From: Bryobacterales bacterium
GTDB taxonomy: Bacteria > Acidobacteriota > Terriglobia > Bryobacterales > Bryobacteraceae
Direction: 5' to 3'
Length of the DNA stretch: 64,000 nucleotides
Assembly: GCA_016716385.1 (NCBI GenBank)
Contig: JADJWL010000004.1
Span: forward strand, 434,001-498,000
The notes below the pieces were generated by a model that searched no databases, had not been told where the DNA came from, and was given only the letters and a program-made list of their open reading frames with translations. The translations under genes and the position numbers were made by a program. Below, piece by piece: positions 17,894 through 26,498 of this stretch (within the stretch, counting starts at the first letter, position 1; each line of letters opens with the position of its first letter).

Positions 17894-19294
17894 GTCGAGG
17901 GGGAAAGGGATCTCGTAGTAGAGTCCGGCGTCGATGACGCGGTCCTGGAACGCCTGCCAGACCGACGCCGTGACTCCTTCCGGCGCCGGGCGGTCGCGCA
18001 GGGCTTCACCATCGTCGGATCGCAGGACGCGCCCGCGTGTTTTCTCCTGCAGCCGGTCCAGCAGGGGGGCGAATGGTATCCGCGACCACCCCTGCCGCGC
18101 GGCCGACCCCTGATCCACAGGAACCATGGCGATCAATTCGGGATGCCGCATGCGCTCCAGCCCCAGATCTCGCAAGGTGGAGTTGTGGCTGCCGTGATGG
18201 CCCACTTTATAGAACACCGTGCGCTCCAGCAGGTCGTTGGCCGTGACACCATTCGCCCATTCAACATCCTGCCAGGACAGCCAGTTTCCGACTTGGGCAT
18301 CAGCCGGGAAGAGCAGCACGCGGCCGCCCGGTACGAGTTCGAAAGCGAGCGCCAGGCTCGTGTTGTTTGTATCGCGGTCCAGCCGCAAAGCCAGCTCGCC
18401 TGAAAACTCCAGCCAATCGGCTTCCACGCGGCGCCAGGACGCCGTCTCGTCGAAGTAGGTCCGCCGGAAGAACGGGTCCGTCCCGGCTTCGTCCGGCGTC
18501 AGGCTGGCAACTTCGAACGGACGCGCAAGTGTGGCAAATTCATCGTTCGAGCCGACCGCCGCGGCGAAGAACGACAGCTCCGGACTCAGTGCAAGTCCTT
18601 TTTCCTCATAGACCTCACTCGCCGACGTGCGCGGATTACTGCGTTTCAACAGCGTCTCATTCTCCGGAGGACCGAGTACGTACACGCGGACGCCCTCGAC
18701 ACCTGCCAGAGTGCGCGGCGTCCCGCCAGGGTAGAGGAACTCCGCCTCATTCCGCGCCAGACCGACGACCGTCTCGAGCGCGAGCGACGTCCGGGACTGC
18801 CTGGCGGCGAGGTCTGTCCCGAAAAAACTCAGCAGTTTCTCCACCATCGGTGCCGACCCCAGCCCGGCAGGCGCGCTTTCTATCAGGGCGCTCAACGCCC
18901 GTACCCGTTCACCGCGTTCCTCACGCAGGCGCATCGCCAACGCGTTGGTCGGATCCTCAGTCCAGCCCAGCCACACCCGCTCGATCGTCAGTTTTTCCGG
19001 GTCTGTCCCCCTTTCGTCGTTGAAGAGACTGCGGGCGTCGAGGAAGCCGGAGAGGTGGTCCCAGTGCTCGTGCGTGACGACCGCCAGGTGCACCGTCCCT
19101 CCAGTCGCGGCGATGATGTTCCGGACAACAGCCTCGATCCGCTGCTTCGGCGCAGCCAGCAGGAGCCCGCAATCGATCATCACGTAAAACGGCTCGCCAT
19201 CGCCCTGAGGCAGCGCCAGCAGGAAGCAGTCGCCGAATCCCTGGCGGTACGCCCTCACCCTAACTTCCCGCGCCCCGGTGAAGAGTCGCTCCAT
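17891..19294 (-). CDS. MBL-fold metallo-hydrolase of the ComEC/Rec2-like type (soluble)
   Basis: 467 residues with no signal peptide or membrane helix. The metal site is His75-x-His77-x-Asp79-His80 (VTHEHWDH), preceded by the strand ending VMIDCG, with a further site in FYKVGHHGSHNSTL typical of ComEC-like and related MBL proteins. A long insertion (about 90-290) separates the halves. The substrate is unknown; a nuclease or phosphodiesterase activity is possible from the family. It starts four bases after the stop of the HExxH peptidase gene, so the two are cotranscribed. Three dispersed motifs lie inside it (18474, 18810 and 18999). Confidence 0.8.
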   Translation of the reverse strand: MERLFTGAREVRVRAYRQGFGDCFLLALPQGDGEPFYVMIDCGLLLAAPKQRIEAVVRNIIAATGGTVHLAVVTHEHWDHLSGFLDARSLFNDERGTDPEKLTIERVWLGWTEDPTNALAMRLREERGERVRALSALIESAPAGLGSAPMVEKLLSFFGTDLAARQSRTSLALETVVGLARNEAEFLYPGGTPRTLAGVEGVRVYVLGPPENETLLKRSNPRTSASEVYEEKGLALSPELSFFAAAVGSNDEFATLARPFEVASLTPDEAGTDPFFRRTYFDETASWRRVEADWLEFSGELALRLDRDTNNTSLALAFELVPGGRVLLFPADAQVGNWLSWQDVEWANGVTANDLLERTVFYKVGHHGSHNSTLRDLGLERMRHPELIAMVPVDQGSAARQGWSRIPFAPLLDRLQEKTRGRVLRSDDGEALRDRPAPEGVTASVWQAFQDRVIDAGLYYEIPFPLD

Positions 19295-19298
19295 CGCG

Positions 19299-21152
19299 TC
19301 AGTCCTCCCGGTGCAGCAGCGCGAAGGGCTCCGCCATGCGGCGCCCCCCAGGATCCGGCGAATACGTCGCCCGCAACGACACCTGCGCCGGATTCCCGCG
19401 GAACTGCCGTTCCCGCTCCAACCGGCCCTCGTTCCAGATGCTCTTCACGATCGCGTACTTCACGGTGAGCCTGTGCAGATCGATCAGCAGCGTACAGCCG
19501 CCCCGGTACTTGAATTTCCGCCCCAATCCTTCCTCCATCCGCTTCTGCGTGATCTCGATCACCGCATCGGCGTGTAATTGGCCGTCCGGGCTGACGCGGC
19601 GCGCCACCCGCACGGAGTGCACTTCGAAGACCGGCTTCCCGTCGGCGTTCCGCGGCAGCGTCGCGGGCGCGGATTCGGCGTCAAGAGCAAGGCCGATCTC
19701 CCGCTGCGCCTCCTCGTCGAGGCCGAGTCCCGAAAGCCACACGTGCACCCGCCGGCAGTTGTCGTGCAGCAGCTTAAACGCTGCCTCCCGGTTCGTCCGC
19801 AGGTCCCACTCCGTCCGCAGGCTGTCGACCAGCCGCTTGACCGAGCCCCTGGGTAAATTCAGTTTCGGCTCCTTCCACCGCAGGCTTTCCACCGACAGCG
19901 TGCGGACATCACGCGGATAAATGCCGCGGCGGCGGAAGCCTTCGATAATTGTCAGGCGGTAGCCGCGTTCATCGTCCTGCACCATGTCGAAGTCCGCCGT
20001 GACGATCGCCCGCAGGTAGTCGCCGAACGTGATGTCGACCGGCGGGCAGTAATCCAGCGCGCGGATGCAAATCGACAGGACGTGCCGCGCGCTCTTGGCG
20101 GCCTCCTGCGCCAGACGGTTGACAAGGTCCGGATGCAAGTCCCCGGCGGGCAGGACGCCTGTCCCGCCAGTGGCCAGCCGCAGCAGATCCGCGACACGCG
20201 ACTTGTAGATCGTCAGGAACGCATCGAACACCGCCGCCACGAGGATCGCCCCGCGGTCGTGCGCCTGCGTGGCCTGCTGCAGAAGCGCGGGATCCGGTTT
20301 GTGCGGCCGCCAGATGCCGGTGGCGGGATCTGTGAACCCCAGCGCATCGCGCAGCGCCCCACGCGTGCCGATCGCTTCGCCGAACTGTTGCGCCAGTTGT
20401 CCGAGCAGGTTCTGGCTGGCCAGGTCGCCCCGCGTCCGCGCGATCTGGTGCCGGAGCGCCTCGGGATACGAGAAATGCTGGAACAGCGCGACGATGTCGG
20501 CGAATGCTTCGTGAAATGCCAGCACGTCGGGATTGCTGGCTTCGGTAAACCGGGCATGGATGCCATCGAGCAGTGCATGCGTCACTTCGTGCGCGACCAC
20601 ATCGTGCGACAGGCAGGTGAACACGAGTCCGCCGGGCAGGTTCCTGCCCGGATTCGTGCGCGCCGCCGGAAAGTATCCGAACAGCAGCGCTTTCTTCGCG
20701 GGGCTGTAGTAGGCGTTCGGTTCCCGCAGGGCGTGAGGATAGATGCGCAGCCGCTGGACGAACTCGCGGCGGAACTGCCCGGCCTCGATGTACTCCCGCG
20801 CCGCCCAAAGAGCCGTCCGCCCCAGGGCCTGCTCAAAGTGCCGGATCGTCGTCATGGCGACCGCGTAGACCATCTGCTGATGAAACTGCGGCGTGCCTTC
20901 CGACGGCGGCAGTCCGTCCTGCGCCAGAAGGATGTGGTCGTTCAGATCGACCGGTGGATAGAAGCAGCCTGTGGCCGGATCGAAGTCGACGACCTCCAGG
21001 TACTCCCCCACCGGTCCGGGTTCGAGCGCTTCCTCCCAGCCGACGCGGAGGGTCGCTTCGTTGATGGCGGCGGTATCGATCTGACCACTGAGACCAGGGT
21101 CGAACAGGTAAGCGCGTAACCGGCGGAACGCGGGGGGTGGACTCGTCGTCAT
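19299..21152 (-). CDS. thermolysin-like (gluzincin) metallopeptidase of unknown family
   Basis: 617 residues, no signal peptide. The zinc site is His188-Glu189-x-x-His192 (VVAHEVTHALLDG). A third ligand is Glu215 in FHEAFADI, 23 residues after the second His, the thermolysin/M4-like gluzincin spacing and context. The C-terminal 250 residues are not recognisable to me. Without a signal peptide it would act inside the cell, unusual for this class. A GAGAGG lies shortly before the ATG and a TATACT sits 13 bases upstream. Cotranscribed with the MBL hydrolase gene, which suggests a two-component enzymatic module; function is not known. Confidence 0.75.
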   Translation of the reverse strand: MTTSPPPAFRRLRAYLFDPGLSGQIDTAAINEATLRVGWEEALEPGPVGEYLEVVDFDPATGCFYPPVDLNDHILLAQDGLPPSEGTPQFHQQMVYAVAMTTIRHFEQALGRTALWAAREYIEAGQFRREFVQRLRIYPHALREPNAYYSPAKKALLFGYFPAARTNPGRNLPGGLVFTCLSHDVVAHEVTHALLDGIHARFTEASNPDVLAFHEAFADIVALFQHFSYPEALRHQIARTRGDLASQNLLGQLAQQFGEAIGTRGALRDALGFTDPATGIWRPHKPDPALLQQATQAHDRGAILVAAVFDAFLTIYKSRVADLLRLATGGTGVLPAGDLHPDLVNRLAQEAAKSARHVLSICIRALDYCPPVDITFGDYLRAIVTADFDMVQDDERGYRLTIIEGFRRRGIYPRDVRTLSVESLRWKEPKLNLPRGSVKRLVDSLRTEWDLRTNREAAFKLLHDNCRRVHVWLSGLGLDEEAQREIGLALDAESAPATLPRNADGKPVFEVHSVRVARRVSPDGQLHADAVIEITQKRMEEGLGRKFKYRGGCTLLIDLHRLTVKYAIVKSIWNEGRLERERQFRGNPAQVSLRATYSPDPGGRRMAEPFALLHRED

Positions 21153-21190
21153 GCCCTCTCGGAGCAGTATATCCCTGTTACGGTAGAAGA

Positions 21191-21976
21191 ATGACGCTGA
21201 TGCAGCAGATTCGTTCGTACCCTGTGCCGCACGGGAGTGTCGGGCTCTGGTGGCTGGGGCAGAACGGATTCATCTTCAAGACTCCCGAAGGGACTCTGGT
21301 ATCCACCGATCTCTACCTGACCAACAGTTGTGCCGAACTCTATTCCGGCATCGGCATCAGCCTCGACCGCCAGGTTCCCGTGCTGATTCCGCCGGAAGAT
21401 CTGGAAGTGGATGTCTTCTGCTGCACGCACAATCACGTCGACCATACCGACCCGGTCACGATCCGCCATCTCCGGCACAAGGACACGATGCAGTTCGTCG
21501 GGCCGCATCCGAGTTGCGGCGTCTTCGCCGCCGAGGGCGTCGAGAGCGGGCGTATCATCCCGGCCTGGCCGGACTGCGAACATGAGTTTCGCGAGGTCCG
21601 CCTGCATGGCACGTTCGCCCTGCCCACCGATGACACTGACTTGAACCACATGGGCTTCGTCCTCGCCTTTCACAAGGGTCCGCGCGTCTACATCACCGGC
21701 GACACCGACTACAGCGACCTCTTGGCCTCGGCAGCCAAACACAAGCCGGACGTGGTGATCACCTGCATCAACGGCGGTTTCAACAACCTCTCGCACTGGG
21801 AAGCGGCGCAACTGGTCGGGAAGATCCAGCCGAAAGCCGCGATTCCCTGCCACTACGATATGTTCGCCGACAACGGTGTCGACCCGGCGCAGTTTCGCGC
21901 GTCGCTCACGTTGCAGGCTCCCGATGTCCGTTACACCCAGATGACCCACGGCGAGCCGCTGCTCCTGTCGTTCTAG
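21191..21976 (+). CDS. UlaG-like MBL-fold metallo-hydrolase
   Basis: 261 residues from the ATG at 21191 (MTLMQQIRS), preceded by AGAAG. The metal motif is His80-x-His82-x-Asp84-His85 (CTHNHVDHTDP). Other sites are VYITGDTDYSDLL and the late IPCHYDMFADNG. This matches the UlaG/YtnP-like group, whose known member UlaG is L-ascorbate-6-phosphate lactonase. None of the ulaABC transport or utilisation genes is nearby, so the substrate is open. It is cytoplasmic and followed after 12 bases by the secreted propeller gene. Confidence 0.82.
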   Translation: MTLMQQIRSYPVPHGSVGLWWLGQNGFIFKTPEGTLVSTDLYLTNSCAELYSGIGISLDRQVPVLIPPEDLEVDVFCCTHNHVDHTDPVTIRHLRHKDTMQFVGPHPSCGVFAAEGVESGRIIPAWPDCEHEFREVRLHGTFALPTDDTDLNHMGFVLAFHKGPRVYITGDTDYSDLLASAAKHKPDVVITCINGGFNNLSHWEAAQLVGKIQPKAAIPCHYDMFADNGVDPAQFRASLTLQAPDVRYTQMTHGEPLLLSF

Positions 21977-21988
21977 GAGGTGCTCCGG

Positions 21989-24028
21989 GTGTGGCTCCTG
22001 TTGCTGGTTGCGCTGGGCGCGATGAGCGCGGCGGCCTCGGATGTCACGCTCTATTTGCGCTTCGGCGTGGGCGATCCTCCCGGCACCCGCTGGGACGGGC
22101 ACTTGCGCGTCTCCGCCGCTCGCATCGTGCGATTGGAGGGCTGGCGCGAGGCCCGCGCCCATGCGAATCCCTACCAGGGCAGCTTCCAATTCACGACGCG
22201 GGACCGCGACGACGGTTTGCTGCTGACTCTGGCTCTGGAGGCACCCGACGCGACGCTCTACGTCGACACCGCGCAGGGCTCGTTCGCGGCGGAACCTGCG
22301 GCTCTGCCAGCCAGCTTCCTCGATGGGCGGGTGACCCTGACGCGTGTCGCGCCGGCATCCTGGATCGGCGGACCCGGTCCGCCGGTCTCGTCGCCTGCGC
22401 TGGCGGCTGCAGGGGACGCACCCTGGCTTGCGGATGTCGAAACGGTCCGCGGCGACCAGGTCTTCGCGCGCCGGTACGCCGGATCCTGGAGCGATCCGGA
22501 GCCCGTCTCCGATGCCGGCGCCGCCATCCTGGGTTGTGCGGCCGCCGTGGATGCCGAAGGCGCCTTGTGGGTGTTCTGGGCGGAACGCCGCGAGGGAGAC
22601 TTCGATATCTACGCCCGGCGCCGGTTGCGAGGCGCATGGGATCCAGCCATCCGCGTGACTGCGCACCCAGGCGCCGACGTTACGCCCGCCGCCGTGACGG
22701 ATGCGACGGGGCGCGTCTGGGTGGTATGGCAGGCGTTTCGGGGCGAGGGCGCGACAATCCTCGCCGTTGCCCAGACTCCCGCGGGATTCAGCCGGGAGGC
22801 CGCCGTGACGCTGCCACCGAGACAGGGATGGTCGCCCGTTCTGGCTGCCGGGCCAGCCGGCGAAGTCGCGTTCTCCTGGACAAGCTATGCCACGGGAACA
22901 CCGGCGGTTCTGTTCCGCAAGGCCCGCTTCGACGGCACGATCGTGATGGAATCGCCGCTGCCCGTGGCTGCTCCCGCCGCCAATCCGTCGCCTGCGTTTG
23001 ACGCCCGCGGTCGTATATGGTTCGCGTATGAAACAGGGGATCGCTGGACCCTGCGCTGCGTCGACGGATTCCGCTACTTCGCCGCCCCCGGATACTTCCG
23101 CGATGCGCCCGGCGCCGCGCCTTGGATGGTGATGGATGGCGGCTCGTTCAACGTCCTGGCGCGGGACGCCAGCATTTCCAAATTTTTCCGGTTCGACGGC
23201 GAGCGCTGGCAGGATCCGCTCACCATCCCGTTCTCCTGGGATGGCGGGGTCGCGGCCCTGAGCGGTCCGGGCCGCATCGTCGCCGCGATGACCGCCGGCG
23301 GCCGCCTCGCCTCAACCGATCTTGCCTTCGACGCCGCGGAACCCGCGGGCCAGCCGCTGGTCCGCCTGGCGTCCGAGCGGTTCCTGGAACCCGCTCCCGC
23401 GTGGACCGCCCATATCGCGAAGATCAAGGACGAACGCATCCTCATCGGCCACGATGCTTTCCGCGTTGCCATCGGCGCTGTCCGCGACGACTGGGAGGGC
23501 GTGCGCGCCGCGATCGAGAGCGTTCCGGTTGATTGGGCTTTGTACCGCGGCGGCAGCTCCTGGATCGAGCGGAAGTGGCGTCAGGCCATTGGTCTGCTCC
23601 TGCCGCCCGCCGCGGTTCCCGATCGCTGGCGCCAGACGGAGGCGCCCTACATCCTGGTCTGGACGCGCAGCCGTGAACCAGCCGCCATCCTCGCGGCTCT
23701 TCGCGAAGACCGGGCGTATACGGCGACGACGCCTATTCTCGCCTTCTTCCGCCGCGATCCCGCGACCCCGCGGCTCACGATCCGGCTGATCGGGAGCGCT
23801 CCTTTTGCCACGCTCACCATCCTCCGCGACGGCAGCGTTGCGCGGACATGGTCCGACCTGCCGGCTTCTGTTGACCTGGACTGGATCGACCCATCGCCAG
23901 GCGAAGCCTACCGGTTGCACGGTGTCCAAGCCGACGGACACACGGTGACGAGCGGCTTGAATGGGATACAATTCGCCGCGGAGGGGTACACATGGCCAGA
24001 TTCTGTACAAACTGCGGCGCTCAAATAA
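21989..24028 (+). CDS. secreted beta-propeller protein with a degenerate PHP/DUF3604-like C-terminal region
   Basis: About 679 residues. A perfect AGGAGG (21975-21980) is eight bases before GTG 21989, which gives a clean signal peptide (MWLLLLVALGAMSAAAS). An upstream GTG at 21980 would overlap that ribosome site, so I prefer 21989. Residues about 140-430 hold propeller-like repeats (ALWVFWAERREGDFDIYARR, GRVWVVWQAFRGEGATI). The end (ILAALREDRAYTATTPILAF, then RDGSVARTW and VQADGHTV) resembles the tail of PHP/DUF3604 phosphoesterases, but the metal-binding histidines expected before it are absent. It may be a binding protein derived from an enzyme. It overlaps the next gene by 37 bases. Confidence 0.72.
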   Translation: MWLLLLVALGAMSAAASDVTLYLRFGVGDPPGTRWDGHLRVSAARIVRLEGWREARAHANPYQGSFQFTTRDRDDGLLLTLALEAPDATLYVDTAQGSFAAEPAALPASFLDGRVTLTRVAPASWIGGPGPPVSSPALAAAGDAPWLADVETVRGDQVFARRYAGSWSDPEPVSDAGAAILGCAAAVDAEGALWVFWAERREGDFDIYARRRLRGAWDPAIRVTAHPGADVTPAAVTDATGRVWVVWQAFRGEGATILAVAQTPAGFSREAAVTLPPRQGWSPVLAAGPAGEVAFSWTSYATGTPAVLFRKARFDGTIVMESPLPVAAPAANPSPAFDARGRIWFAYETGDRWTLRCVDGFRYFAAPGYFRDAPGAAPWMVMDGGSFNVLARDASISKFFRFDGERWQDPLTIPFSWDGGVAALSGPGRIVAAMTAGGRLASTDLAFDAAEPAGQPLVRLASERFLEPAPAWTAHIAKIKDERILIGHDAFRVAIGAVRDDWEGVRAAIESVPVDWALYRGGSSWIERKWRQAIGLLLPPAAVPDRWRQTEAPYILVWTRSREPAAILAALREDRAYTATTPILAFFRRDPATPRLTIRLIGSAPFATLTILRDGSVARTWSDLPASVDLDWIDPSPGEAYRLHGVQADGHTVTSGLNGIQFAAEGYTWPDSVQTAALK

Positions 24029-24795
24029 ACGCCGCCGCCGCATTCTGCGGCGGATGCGGCGCTCGCGCCGGACAGCCAATGCCGACCGCGGCGCCGGCCG
24101 TCAAGAGTTCCTCGCTTCTCAAGATTGTGTTGTTCGTGTTCGCCGGCCTGGCGCTGTGCGGGATGCTCATGATGGGCGCCTTGTTCTACGCCGGGATGAA
24201 GGTGAAGGATCGCGTGGAACAGACCGCCGCCGAGGAAGGGATCCGCCTGGGCGATTTCATCGCGCCGCCCACTTCAGGCAAGCGCTATGACGCCTGCCAG
24301 TTGTTCCCGCGCGACGAGGCAGGGTCCGTCCTCGGGGTGGCGATTGCACGCATCTCTTCGAGCGGTACGGGCCAGGAATCCTCCTGCGACTATTACCTCG
24401 ATGCCGCATCTCAACAGGAGCAGGCCGACGCCCTGGAGAAAGCGCTCGCGAATCTGCAACAGAACGACCGCGCCGGTCTGGCGGAGGTAGAGAAGCTGGC
24501 GAAGGCGTTCGCCGGATCGGCTGGGGGAGCGGACGTTCCCTACTTCAAGCTGACGGTGGATTCCGAGACCGCCAGGCAGCGGCTACAGGGCCACAAACTG
24601 GCGGTGACGATGATGGGATGGAAGACACCCGACGCGGTGAAGTTGCTGGGCGACGATGCTGTCTCCGGCCCCCTCGGGTCCACCTTCGCGGTGCGCAAAG
24701 GCGACGTCGCTCTCGAAATGGATCTGCGGCTGGTGCCCGGCGGCGAGGAGCGAGGGGTCGAAGTGGCTCGCCGCGTCCTGGCGCGCCTGCCCTAG
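23992..24795 (+). CDS. zinc-ribbon membrane protein of unknown function
   Basis: 267 residues with a strong ribosome site (GGAGGGG, nine bases before ATG). A zinc ribbon at the N-terminus uses Cys5, Cys8, Cys19 and Cys22 (FCTNCGAQ, FCGGCGAR). A membrane helix follows at about 38-62. The remaining ~200 residues are predicted to lie outside the cytoplasm and show no family I recognise (start RYDACQLFPRDEAGSVLGV). Zinc-ribbon plus one membrane helix is a common layout for small envelope proteins. The start lies inside the end of the propeller gene. It ends three bases from the convergent gene. Confidence 0.75.
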   Translation: MARFCTNCGAQINAAAAFCGGCGARAGQPMPTAAPAVKSSSLLKIVLFVFAGLALCGMLMMGALFYAGMKVKDRVEQTAAEEGIRLGDFIAPPTSGKRYDACQLFPRDEAGSVLGVAIARISSSGTGQESSCDYYLDAASQQEQADALEKALANLQQNDRAGLAEVEKLAKAFAGSAGGADVPYFKLTVDSETARQRLQGHKLAVTMMGWKTPDAVKLLGDDAVSGPLGSTFAVRKGDVALEMDLRLVPGGEERGVEVARRVLARLP

Positions 24796-24798
24796 GGG

Positions 24799-25551
24799 TC
24801 AGCGCTTGCGCGGGGTATCGGGCAGCACCTGATAATCCTTCGGCGGCGGATACACCGACACCAGCAGTTCCAGCCGCCGCCGCAGATAGCTGCTGGCAAG
24901 CTGGCGCGGTCCGGTTTCCACATCGATGTCGCAGCAGATGCCGTGCAGGTAGAGCACCAGCGTATCGGTGAGCGATTGGCGCAGGTACGTCTGGTAGAGC
25001 TTGGAATCCTTCTGCGTCCTGGTGCTGGCCGACCGCCGGAGCAAGTTCTGTTTCGCTTTCCAGCTCTGCTCGTCGACCTCGCCATGCGCTTCGGCGCTTA
25101 GCTCGCTGCGCAGCAGTTTGCTGTACGGCGCAAGCGCTTTGGGATGCTCCTTGCCGGCTACGGTAGCGGCCAAAACACCGTAGAAGCTGTAGTGATAATC
25201 AGCCAGGTCTTCGTCCTTGAAGGCTACCGCAATCGTTGCAACGTCGCCGGCCACGGCACGGGACGAAAAGATCTGCCGGTTTTCCGGGGGGCGCTCGAAA
25301 CAGACGAAATCGCCCCGCCCGTTGCCACGTTCCAGGTAGGGCGCCAGAATCAGGTCGATGCGGGGCAGTTCATCGAGAATGGCCGGAGGCAGGGCATTGA
25401 CCGGATCCGTGGCGTATTGCCGGACTTCTTCTTCACCCAGGGGCAGCACAGAAAAGTAGCGGATGCGCTCTCCGAGGGGGATCATCTCGGCTCCGATCCG
25501 CGCGGCGAGCTCCGGAAGGCGGATCCTGGCCTGTGTGGCTTCAGCGGGCAT
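24799..25551 (-). CDS. uncharacterised cytoplasmic protein, operon partner of the parvulin gene
   Basis: 250 residues, no signal peptide, no membrane helix and no motif I recognise. Notable segments are RIRYFSVLPLGEEEVRQYAT, RIDLILAPYLERG and GRGDFVCFERPPENRQ. A charged helical region (SKLLRSELSAEAHGEV) precedes a C-terminal helix containing LYLHGICCDIDVE. Its ATG overlaps the end of the upstream peptidyl-prolyl isomerase gene by 11 bases, so it is cotranslated with an exported chaperone-like protein. A function in protein export or quality control would be a guess. Confidence 0.65.
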   Translation of the reverse strand: MPAEATQARIRLPELAARIGAEMIPLGERIRYFSVLPLGEEEVRQYATDPVNALPPAILDELPRIDLILAPYLERGNGRGDFVCFERPPENRQIFSSRAVAGDVATIAVAFKDEDLADYHYSFYGVLAATVAGKEHPKALAPYSKLLRSELSAEAHGEVDEQSWKAKQNLLRRSASTRTQKDSKLYQTYLRQSLTDTLVLYLHGICCDIDVETGPRQLASSYLRRRLELLVSVYPPPKDYQVLPDTPRKR

Positions 25552-26449
25552 TTGGAGTAGCGGACGCCGCCGGATTCGCTCTCAACCGCTCGAAGAACTC
25601 CGGCTTCTCAATCTCAACCGCGGTCTTCCGGCTCAACTCGTCGAGCCACGCCCGCTGCCGTGTTTCCTTTAGCTTCGAGTAGATCTCGTCCCGCACTTCG
25701 TCGAACGGCTGGGTTGCCTCTTCTTCGGCGCGAAACAGATAGTAGCCATTCGGCTGGCGGAGGGGCTCGGTGACATCCCCAGGCTTCAACGCAAAGATGG
25801 CGCGGGCGAACTCCTCTGGAATCTTGTCCGTCCGGCGGATGACCCCAAACTCACCATTGTTGTGCTTCGACTTCATGTCGTCTGAATGCTCACCGGCAAG
25901 CTTCCCGAAGTCCTCGCCGGCGCGGGCCTTGGCCAGCACGTTCTTCGCCAATTCGAGCGATTCGGTCTCATTGCGTACCTTCTGGCCGGCCGGGATTGCG
26001 GCAGGGTTTGAGGTGAACGACAAATAGATCACCTTCACTCGCATCTGCCGGTACTGGTCCCGATTCTTTTCGTAATGATTCCGCTGGTCTTCCGCCGTGA
26101 TCAGAATCTTGTCGTAGTGATCGGACAACCGCGCCTGCGACAGGACCATCTGCCGGTTCAGCGCAAGCTGCTCCGTATAGGGGCTCTGTTCATGGAGTTT
26201 CGCCTGCTCAGCTTCGCGCGCCAGCAGGCGCATCAGGACTAGTTGCTGCAGGAACGCCTTCGGGTCGCCCGTCATATTGCGCTGGGCCTGTTGTCCACCC
26301 GCCCGGCTGTAGGCGGCGAGATCGCCCACCGTGATCGTAATGTCTCCCATCCGTGCGACCACCGTGTCCGGCGGCAACTGGGCCGGAGCCGGCTGCGCCC
26401 AAACCGGATAGGCGAGGACGGCGAGAGCGAACAAAAAGCAAAAATGCAT
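25541..26449 (-). CDS. parvulin-type peptidyl-prolyl cis-trans isomerase (PpiC/SurA-like)
   Basis: 302 residues from ATG 26449, preceded by AGGAAAG eight bases upstream; the signal peptide (MHFCFLFALAVLAYPVWA) confirms this start over the longer frame. A SurA-N-like helical region (VVARMGDITITVGDLAAY through the KFLQQL-type helices) precedes a rotamase domain at about 130-260 (MRVKVIYLSF, ARAGEDFGKLAGEHSDD, GEFGVIRRTDKIPEEFARAI, PNGYYLFRAEE). It would assist folding of periplasmic or outer-membrane proteins. First gene of a two-gene minus-strand operon. Confidence 0.88.
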   Translation of the reverse strand: MHFCFLFALAVLAYPVWAQPAPAQLPPDTVVARMGDITITVGDLAAYSRAGGQQAQRNMTGDPKAFLQQLVLMRLLAREAEQAKLHEQSPYTEQLALNRQMVLSQARLSDHYDKILITAEDQRNHYEKNRDQYRQMRVKVIYLSFTSNPAAIPAGQKVRNETESLELAKNVLAKARAGEDFGKLAGEHSDDMKSKHNNGEFGVIRRTDKIPEEFARAIFALKPGDVTEPLRQPNGYYLFRAEEEATQPFDEVRDEIYSKLKETRQRAWLDELSRKTAVEIEKPEFFERLRANPAASATPNAR

Positions 26450-26498
26450 GGGGAATACTTTCCTGGAATGACCTCCAGATTGTAACATGCGGCGCCGT

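Noticed and set aside
22366..22384. Palindrome CGGCGGACC-C-GGTCCGCCG inside the secreted propeller gene
   Set aside because: Fully within coding sequence, a single copy and GC-rich enough to be chance; it lacks the dispersed word.
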